Origin: an uncultured Prevotellaceae bacterium
GTDB taxonomy: Bacteria; Bacteroidota; Bacteroidia; Bacteroidales; Bacteroidaceae
NCBI GenBank assembly: GCA_902775075.1
Contig: CACYKX010000115.1
Location: 1 to 9,616 of the forward strand
Direction of reading: 5' to 3'
Length of the DNA: 9,616 bases
How positions within the stretch are numbered: position 1 is the first letter of the stretch; each line of letters begins with the position of its first letter. The translations under genes were made by a program, and so were the position numbers. The notes beneath the pieces are model-generated. The model was not told the DNA's origin. It saw nothing but the letters and a program-made list of their open reading frames with translations, and ran no database searches. Shown here one piece after another: positions 5,356 through 9,616 of this stretch.

Positions 5356-7071
5356 ATGCTAGACAATAAACAAAAGGTAGATGAGAAACTCTATGCTTCT
5401 CTTACTCAACATATAACAGAAGGTTCAGATCCTCTAGATAGTGTAATAGATGACACTAAAAAGAAAGTGCAGAGTTCGCAAAGTGTCTTAAATGACATTT
5501 GCTCACAGTTGGATTCATTGGTAGAACGAACTATGCCAACAGAACCTACTCCTGTTGCAAAGCATGTAGTGAAATGGAGCTTGGGGATAACGGTTGTAGT
5601 TTCCATTCTCTTACTCATATTTCATTGCATTATCTCATTCCTAAAACTATTTGCTGGTATATCTTGGAACACTTGGCACATGTTCCTGTATGCACTTGTA
5701 GGAGGCCTAGCAACTTCTCTTTTCTTGTTTGTGCTGTTCTTGATTATAGATTTCTGTCGCAAAAAGAAATATACAAAGGATTTGATTGCATATAACAACT
5801 ATGTAATAAAATCAAAATTACTTCATGAACGGAAAAATGCCCAAGAGAAAGAGGTAGGTCTCATAAAGGAAGACCTTGAAAAACAGTTGCGGACTCGTTA
5901 TAATACTTTGGGCTATGCATTGAACGTAATCCTTGGCTTACCATTTCCATCTGAGGAAATAAATCAAGATAATTACGTATGTCTGAAAGACAAATATATT
6001 GTTATGTACAAAGTACTTAATGCAATAAAGGAATCTTCTGATACTGTGGAAAAACGGAGGTTGCTTAAGCAACTCACGGATAAGAAGTTGGACTTCTTCT
6101 ATACTCAATCTATGAAAGTAGAGATTAACTCTGACGTTTATCATGAATTTGAAGAACAATACAAAGCCGGTCAATCCAATGCTACGTATTTGCGTCGGGA
6201 TATTCCTGTCAATGATAGCAAGGGAACATTGGAATTGTATCAATTGGACAATTACAAGAAGGAATTAAACGATAATATTCTGTCCACAGTCATCGACAAG
6301 TTCTATGAGGTTTCAAACCGCAAGATTGGCATGAAATGGCTACCATTTATAACAGACAAGGATAAGAAAGAACAGCAAGTTAAAGACCTCAAGCGTCTTG
6401 TAGGAATAGCCGAAGAACAGTACGAAGATATAAAAAAACTCAATAGACACATCGCTTATGCGTTGGAATACGTCCGTGGCTTCGCCTATCGAAATATCTA
6501 TCTTGGGGCAGAGTTAATCAATTATCTGCGCGGCACAGTTGGCGGTGGTACTTTAGACAAAGTTAATGATACGACTAACGTGAAAAATATCGACAATGGT
6601 AGCGATGATTTTTCCGTAGACATTCTTGACTTAAAACAAGTTGTTCCTTCTTTGTGCAAGGACTTGCTTGACTTTATGTCTACTAATCCGGTGTTTACCG
6701 TTAAAGCAACAGACTCTGTCTCTTTTTCTAACGGTGCTTCGTCTGTAGCCCTTGTAGGTGGAATAATTGTTAGCTATATAAACAATAAAAATGCAGAAAA
6801 GGAGGACGAGCAGAACCGGGAGCAATTAAAGGATTCCATACAAGCAATTTCTGATGGTTATAATGATGCAAAGGGATCTCTTGAGAGGGCGTTGGAAATA
6901 ATTGATGCGATTGTCAATGCAAACAAAGGCTTTATGACGATATACGAACCATTGAGTGAAGAGGTATTTGTTAATGGCAATACAAATTTGCAATCTCTTA
7001 AGATGAATATTCTACAGCTTGCACAAGCTGTGAATAAATATAAAGTTATTGCTGATTCTAAAATCAAGTAA
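5356..7071 (+). CDS. Large two-helix membrane protein with long helical cytosolic domain, unknown family
   Basis: A 571-residue protein that I do not recognise. Residues 1-70 are polar and helical. Two strong transmembrane helices follow (about 72-98 and 106-133), the second ended by the positive cluster CRKKKYTKD. Residues 135-400 are rich in Lys, Glu and Leu with coiled-coil-like stretches (for example KEVGLIKEDLEKQLRTRY). A third, weaker hydrophobic segment, SSVALVGGIIVSYI (462-475), is followed by more charged helices. There is no P-loop or other nucleotide-binding motif. The frame is open upstream from 5236, but that part overlaps the Asp-box gene in another frame and is arginine-rich, so ATG 5356 is the start. 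Base composition is much more AT-rich than the genes to the left, suggesting separate origin. It is tightly followed by the next gene (ATG at 7073). Confidence 0.8.
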   Translation: MLDNKQKVDEKLYASLTQHITEGSDPLDSVIDDTKKKVQSSQSVLNDICSQLDSLVERTMPTEPTPVAKHVVKWSLGITVVVSILLLIFHCIISFLKLFAGISWNTWHMFLYALVGGLATSLFLFVLFLIIDFCRKKKYTKDLIAYNNYVIKSKLLHERKNAQEKEVGLIKEDLEKQLRTRYNTLGYALNVILGLPFPSEEINQDNYVCLKDKYIVMYKVLNAIKESSDTVEKRRLLKQLTDKKLDFFYTQSMKVEINSDVYHEFEEQYKAGQSNATYLRRDIPVNDSKGTLELYQLDNYKKELNDNILSTVIDKFYEVSNRKIGMKWLPFITDKDKKEQQVKDLKRLVGIAEEQYEDIKKLNRHIAYALEYVRGFAYRNIYLGAELINYLRGTVGGGTLDKVNDTTNVKNIDNGSDDFSVDILDLKQVVPSLCKDLLDFMSTNPVFTVKATDSVSFSNGASSVALVGGIIVSYINNKNAEKEDEQNREQLKDSIQAISDGYNDAKGSLERALEIIDAIVNANKGFMTIYEPLSEEVFVNGNTNLQSLKMNILQLAQAVNKYKVIADSKIK

Positions 7072-7072
7072 T

Positions 7073-7126
7073 ATGGCAGACAATGTAATTTAAGAAAAAG
7101 CTAAGACGCTGGTTGGTGGAAACATT
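7073..7126 (+). other. Probable original 5' end of the repeat-protein gene with in-frame TAA
   Basis: ATG at 7073-7075 starts MADNVI and meets TAA at 7091-7093; the eleven codons after it stay in frame with the 7127 gene. One base change (for example from CAA, AAA or GAA) would restore a continuous 197-codon reading frame. Either a real nonsense mutation, a sequencing error, or a short upstream peptide that couples translation. Confidence 0.6.
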
Positions 7127-7666
7127 TTGTCAAGAGCGTTGGATGGTATTTGCCCTTCTCCTGAACAGAAAATTGAAATACTTAAAACGGCTATGCCCTA
7201 TGCCGCAGATGTGGCAAAGGCGGCTATCCCACCTGCGGCAGAAGTGTTAAAAACAACGGTCTCAGCGGCGGCAGACACTGTAAAGACTACTATTCCCTAT
7301 GCTGCTGACATCGCTAAGGACGCTATTCATGTATGCTCTGATGTATCGAAAGATTTGATTGGCTTGTATAAAGACTGTATTGATTTGGCTGGTCAAGAGG
7401 GTAGAATTAAGGAAAAAGAGCTTGATGTCATGTATGCTAAGTTTAAAACGTGTCAACAGTTCTTTGCTTATAGCTTTGCTGAACGTAATGGGGCATTACA
7501 ACAAGACTATAGGGTTCTTGATGATGCAATTGCTCGAGGAGACCGTGATATGATTATCCGTGCAATGGGCTCTATTGGTAATATTGTAACGTCTTCACCT
7601 CTCTCTGAGTTGCAGCAGATGCTTGAGAGGTATGACAAACCAGAAGATTCACTCTTGGACTTTTAA
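7127..7666 (+). CDS. Amphipathic 11-residue-repeat protein; original start probably at 7073 and broken by TAA
   Basis: The open frame from TTG 7127 gives 179 residues. The same frame extends up to an ATG at 7073, two bases after the stop of the previous gene, reading MADNVI, TAA (7091-7093), then EKAKTLVGGNILSRALDGI. The upstream codons look like protein and the ATG is ideally spaced, so the ancestral gene probably began at 7073 and now carries a nonsense codon at position 7. Translation may restart at TTG 7127 or at ATG 7193. From residue 22 to 76 are five tandem 11-residue repeats of the pattern A/T-I-P-x-A-A-D-x-x-K-x, which fit an 11/3 amphipathic helix as in apolipoproteins or synuclein and suggest membrane-surface binding. 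The remainder is a charged helical domain. No recognised family. The next ATG lies 11 bases after the stop. Confidence 0.65.
   Translation: MSRALDGICPSPEQKIEILKTAMPYAADVAKAAIPPAAEVLKTTVSAAADTVKTTIPYAADIAKDAIHVCSDVSKDLIGLYKDCIDLAGQEGRIKEKELDVMYAKFKTCQQFFAYSFAERNGALQQDYRVLDDAIARGDRDMIIRAMGSIGNIVTSSPLSELQQMLERYDKPEDSLLDF
7190..7354 (+). repeat. Five 33-bp coding repeats (11-residue units)
   Basis: The units read AMPYAADVAKA, AIPPAAEVLKT, TVSAAADTVKT, TIPYAADIAKD and AIHVCSDVSKD. Hydrophobic residues recur at positions 2, 5, 8 and 9, an acidic residue at 7 and lysine at 10. The DNA has diverged (for example CCCTATGCC against CCCTATGCT), so the repeat is conserved more at protein than at base level. 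A sixth, worn unit may follow (LIGLYKDCIDL). Confidence 0.75.
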
Positions 7667-7677
7667 ATAGTAAAATT

Positions 7678-8082
7678 ATGGCAGGTTATTACGTTATGAG
7701 AATGGACATGCCGAATGGCAATGAAGGCGGCTCTATGGTTTCACCCGATGAGATGCTTCGAGATGAGGTGATTGGCATCAGTGATTGGGATGGTGAGGCT
7801 TGTGAAGAGTTTAAGGAGGCTCCGATAGGAAGTGTCGTCCTTGTGAGGAAGGGAGACGAAGCTATTGCATTGGTAAAGATTATGAGTGATTGTGCTCATG
7901 ATTTGTTATTTATGCAAAAGTATGGCTTTGCTCTCTATCGTCATGTGGAAGTTCTCGATTGGGCTGACAGCAGTCATCAGCCTCGGGCTGGGCTCTTCCG
8001 TATAACAGGTGCTTTCAAGCATCTTACGGATCCTAATCGTGAACAATACAATTACATTCACGATTGGTACAATCGCCTCTAA
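7678..8082 (+). CDS. Small EVE/PUA-like protein, last gene of the AT-rich cassette
   Basis: A 134-residue soluble protein starting at ATG 7678, 11 bases after the previous stop. Several phrases suit the EVE/PUA-like barrel: a start MAGYYVMRMDM, a central APIGSVVLVRKGDEAIALVKIM (48-69, as in the family's pattern of a small turn, GD-V-V-x-R-x-G, then a valine-rich strand), YGFALYRHVEVLDW (82-95), and a closing strand GLFRITGAFKHLTD (105-118). Domains of this class (EVE, McrB-type N-terminal modules) bind modified bases in DNA or RNA and are common in defence genes. The match is a pattern judged by eye, not a clear signature. The small size indicates the domain alone, with no enzyme attached. 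An alternative is an unrelated small beta-barrel. Confidence 0.55.
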   Translation: MAGYYVMRMDMPNGNEGGSMVSPDEMLRDEVIGISDWDGEACEEFKEAPIGSVVLVRKGDEAIALVKIMSDCAHDLLFMQKYGFALYRHVEVLDWADSSHQPRAGLFRITGAFKHLTDPNREQYNYIHDWYNRL

Positions 8083-8207
8083 ATGGCGAAACTTATAGTC
8101 GTATCTGTGCCTTCCACGGCTATGCGTGAAAAAGTGCGTCCACTCATAAGCTTCCATACTTTCTCTTTGCGCCCTTAGCGCCTTGGCGAAAGATATAAGA
8201 GACCCAG
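8083..8207. other. Intergenic DNA with a tandem GCG-rich motif of dispersed-repeat type
   Basis: Between the EVE-like gene and the palindrome lies CTTTGCGCCCTTAGCGCC followed by TTGGCGAA (8165-8190). This kind of CTTTGCG/CTTAGCG/TTGGCG string occurs between genes in many Bacteroidetes and other genomes, as far as I recall, without a known function. An ATG directly after the stop (8083) opens only 31 codons that run into this motif, so I do not call a gene. Confidence 0.35.
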
Positions 8208-8244
8208 AGTCACACAAGTTTGTGTCACACAAACTTGTGTGACT
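8208..8244. promoter_or_regulatory. Perfect 17-bp palindrome overlapping the -33 region
   Basis: AGTCACACAAGTTTGTG (8208-8224), TCA, then CACAAACTTGTGTGACT (8228-8244): a perfect inverted repeat with a 3-base loop. TTTTTT begins two bases after it, so on the + strand it can act as an intrinsic terminator for the 5356-8082 genes. It also covers the TTG (8235-8237) that would be the -33 element of the next promoter, so an operator role is equally possible. Confidence 0.7.
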
Positions 8245-8265
8245 CGTTTTTTCTTCCCATCTTTG
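8235..8265 (+). promoter_or_regulatory. Likely promoter for the ATPase fragment
   Basis: TTG (8235-8237) and CATCTTTG (8258-8265) are separated by 20 bases. The -7 element differs from TAnnTTTG only in its first base. It lies 26 bases before ATG 8291, so it probably belonged to the intact AAA ATPase gene and survives in front of the fragment. Confidence 0.5.
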
Positions 8266-8290
8266 CACCAACAACCTCTAAGGATAAGAA

Positions 8291-8616
8291 ATGATGGAAA
8301 GGAAAAGCTTTGTTTATGGTGTACCCGTCAGCGGATATAACTTCACGGGTCGCGAGGAAGAGACACGCAGACTGTTGGCTGACTTTGAAGGCGGCATCAA
8401 CGTCAAGGACCTCGGCATACACGACCTGCGGTCGCTCATCGGCAACGTCAACCAGGAGGCCATCCTTTTCAACGACTCCTTCCGCAACAACATCCGCTTC
8501 GGCAAGGACGATGCCACCGACGAGCAGATTGCCAACGCCGCGTAGATTGCCAAAGCCTACGACTTCATCATGGAGACAGAGGACGGCTTCGACACCAACA
8601 TCGGCGACCGCGGCGG
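8291..8616 (+). pseudogene. Fusion of AAA ATPase N-terminus and MsbA-type ABC ATPase fragment, with stop codon
   Basis: Residues 1 to about 36 (MMERKSFVYGVPVSGYNF, then TGREEETRRLLADFEGGIN) are the N-terminus of a common Bacteroidetes AAA ATPase; its P-loop should come next but is absent. From about base 8397 the frame switches to the ABC exporter nucleotide-binding domain: VKDLGIHDLRSLIGNVNQEA (containing the Q-loop), ILFNDSFRNNIRFG, then a TAG at 8543-8545 where the family has a lysine or similar codon, and IAKAYDFIMETEDGFDTNIG followed by DRGG. The fragment stops just before the expected LSGGQ signature and has no Walker A. Neither part can hydrolyse ATP. ATG 8291 opens an 84-codon frame to the stop. 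The junctions show no insertion sequence. Confidence 0.8.
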
Positions 8617-9189
8617 ACTTGCTCATGCATTGGCGGCTGGCACTACAATACGGAAATATATGAAAAGAACCAATACAAGTCGGCTGCCCAGGTCGTGAAG
8701 TTGCTCGTCGACGTAGTCAGTAAGAACGGCAATCTGCTTCTCTCCGTTCCACTTCGCAGCGACGGCACCTTCGACGAGAAAGAGAAAGCTATCCTCGACG
8801 AGTTTGGAGCATGGATGCGAGTGAACAAAGAGAGCATCATCGGCACGCATCCTTGGAAGATCTTTGGTGAGGGCCCCATTGCTGATTCTGATATCAAGCT
8901 CAATGCACAAGGATTCAATGAAGGTACTTATACACGTGCTGGTTCAGCAGAGATCCGCTTCGCACAAAAAGGAAGCACGCTCTATGCCACGGCATTGGCA
9001 TGGCCTGCTGACCACAAAGTGACCATCAAGAGCCTGGCTTTACATTCTCCACATTATGACGGGAAGGTGAAGTCTGTCCATCTTTTAGGCTATGGCAAGG
9101 TAGCCTTCCATCAGACGGAAAAAGGACTGGAGGTCGATCTGCCCGAAAAGCCTTGTAATACGATCGCTCCCGTGCTGAGTATCAAGTAA
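8617..9189 (+). pseudogene. Alpha-L-fucosidase (GH29), C-terminal fragment fused to ABC remnant
   Basis: Out of frame with the ABC fragment, the sequence from about 8617 reads TCSCIGGWHYNTEIYEKNQY and continues KSAAQVVKLLVDVVSKNG, NLLLSVPLRSDGTFDEKEK, a typical end of the GH29 barrel, then the C-terminal domain to TAA 9187-9189. About 190 residues remain of an enzyme usually of 450-700, and the nucleophile and most of the active site are missing. GTG at 8695 could open 164 codons but lies inside the barrel and is not a real start. The last 139 residues are about 92% identical to the gene end at 2-421. The fragment itself contains no stop codon or frameshift, so truncation is likely to be recent compared with the divergence of the two copies. 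Confidence 0.85.
8769..9189 (+). repeat. Right copy of the 421-bp diverged direct repeat
   Basis: Partner of bases 1-421, gap-free at a constant offset of 8768. Same orientation, so homologous exchange between the copies would remove the whole island as an 8.8-kb circle and leave one hybrid fucosidase 3' end. Long perfect tracts, such as the 26 matching bases around 9055-9085, are limited by the 86% identity. Confidence 0.88.
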
Positions 9190-9358
9190 GACTAACAAAT
9201 TGAGTTGAACAGAACTTCATGATGTCTTTTGTGGTGTTCATAGTGTTGTGATCAAGTCAAGATGCTGTAGAGAACAAGATAACATTTTGAAGTAAAAAAG
9301 AACTTATAGGGAAGTCATCAAGGAACCATATGAAAATATAGAAGTAATGATATAAATA

Positions 9359-9393
9359 CCCCCCAATCCTACCATAATAGCAGGGTCGGGGGG
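9359..9393 (-). terminator. Hairpin terminator of the minus-strand gene
   Basis: CCCCCC (9359-9364) pairs with GGGGGG (9388-9393), and after one mismatch ATCCT (9366-9370) pairs with AGGGT (9382-9386) around an 11-base loop. Read on the minus strand, it begins 40 bases after the stop codon at 9433 and is followed by the T-rich TATTTATATC. It may also halt readthrough coming from the fucosidase remnant. Confidence 0.65.
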
Positions 9394-9432
9394 CGAGAGT
9401 TCTATGGAATCGGTTAAAGGATTTTTCTTAGC

Positions 9433-9615
9433 CTAATTTCTGAACGGCCAAGCCTTAATACGGTTGGTGACCTTGATCACATTCTTTGGCTCGTTCTCAT
9501 CGGTTAAGATGATGTAGGACGGATGCTTGAGATCATCAGTTGTCAACTTGAAGCGGCGTGCAGTCGTCCATGCAAACGGGTAGACGATGTTGGCGTAGCC
9601 ATAGTATTGGACATA
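9433..9615 (-). CDS. C-terminal end of an unidentified protein; 5' end outside the window
   Basis: The minus strand is open from the window edge to TAG (9433-9435), giving 60 residues: YVQYYGYANIVYPFAWTTAR, then RFKLTTDDLKHPSYIILTDE, then NEPKNVIKVTNRIKAWPFRN. The last 20 residues and the mix of aromatic and Thr/Asn residues suggest a beta-rich, perhaps exported, domain. I do not recognise the family. Its direction is opposite to every other gene in the window and it faces the fucosidase remnant, with the terminator between them. Coding support comes from the unbroken frame and the terminator just after its stop; the bases themselves show no other evidence. Confidence 0.6.
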   Translation of the reverse strand, partial: YVQYYGYANIVYPFAWTTARRFKLTTDDLKHPSYIILTDENEPKNVIKVTNRIKAWPFRN

Positions 9616-9616
9616 G

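Noticed and set aside
8083..8178. 31-codon frame directly after the EVE-like gene
   Set aside because: It runs into the dispersed-type intergenic motif and has no domain or conservation that can be seen.
8225..8626. Minus-strand frame of 133 codons across the mosaic
   Set aside because: Its valine/alanine-rich product is the antisense shadow of the GC-rich ATPase fragments.
8695..9189. Independent 164-residue gene starting at GTG 8695
   Set aside because: The protein similarity to GH29 continues upstream of the GTG to about 8617, so it is an internal codon of a truncated enzyme.
1..9616. CRISPR array, tRNA, rRNA or transposase
   Set aside because: I saw no regularly spaced identical repeats, no cloverleaf with CCA-like end, no rRNA signatures and no DDE or serine/tyrosine recombinase motifs.

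Overview
The window looks like an accessory island from a Bacteroidales genome, most probably Prevotella or a close relative. Four things point there: promoters of the Bacteroidetes type (TTTG/TTG, about 19-20 bases, then TAnnTTTG); a lack of Shine-Dalgarno sites before most starts; a lipoprotein and a secreted Asp-box protein; and GH29 alpha-L-fucosidase sequence at both ends. The genus is an inference.

Layout. The window opens inside the 3' end of a GH29 alpha-L-fucosidase gene (2-421), closed by a strong bidirectional hairpin terminator (568-624). After an intergenic stretch comes a WYL-domain transcription regulator (966-1940) behind a near-consensus promoter. A second promoter, with a 7-bp inverted repeat in its spacer region, starts a four-gene operon (2035-4429). 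It encodes a uracil-DNA-glycosylase-fold-like protein, a short FtsZ/tubulin-like protein that has lost the GTP-binding glycine loop but keeps the T7-loop aspartates, a 36-residue membrane peptide, and a lipoprotein with an acidic tail.

A third promoter (4491-4523) leads into a long leader with a nested ~140-nt imperfect palindrome and competing CACACCG/CGGTGTG pairings. It precedes a secreted protein with three Asp-boxes (4791-5336). Nineteen bases further on begins an AT-rich set of three genes with almost no spacing: a 571-residue two-helix membrane protein with long cytosolic helices (5356-7071), a protein with five tandem 11-residue amphipathic repeats whose apparent original reading frame is broken by TAA at codon 7 (7073-7666), and a small EVE/PUA-like protein (7678-8082).

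The right end is debris. A 17-bp perfect palindrome and a promoter lead into a mosaic made of the N-terminus of an AAA ATPase, an internal slice of an MsbA-type ABC ATPase (with a stop codon), and the C-terminal third of a GH29 fucosidase (8291-9189). The last 421 bases of that fucosidase align without gaps to bases 1-421 at about 86% identity (58 differences counted by hand), so the island lies between two diverged fucosidase 3' ends. A truncated minus-strand gene of unknown family (9433-9615) with its own hairpin terminator closes the window.

How the genes may work together is inference. The WYL regulator probably controls the 2035-4429 operon. The mix of a nucleic-acid-enzyme fold, a degenerate tubulin, membrane and lipoprotein parts, and a neighbouring AT-rich membrane/helix/EVE cassette is what one might expect of an undescribed defence or membrane-remodelling system, but nothing in the sequence proves that role.
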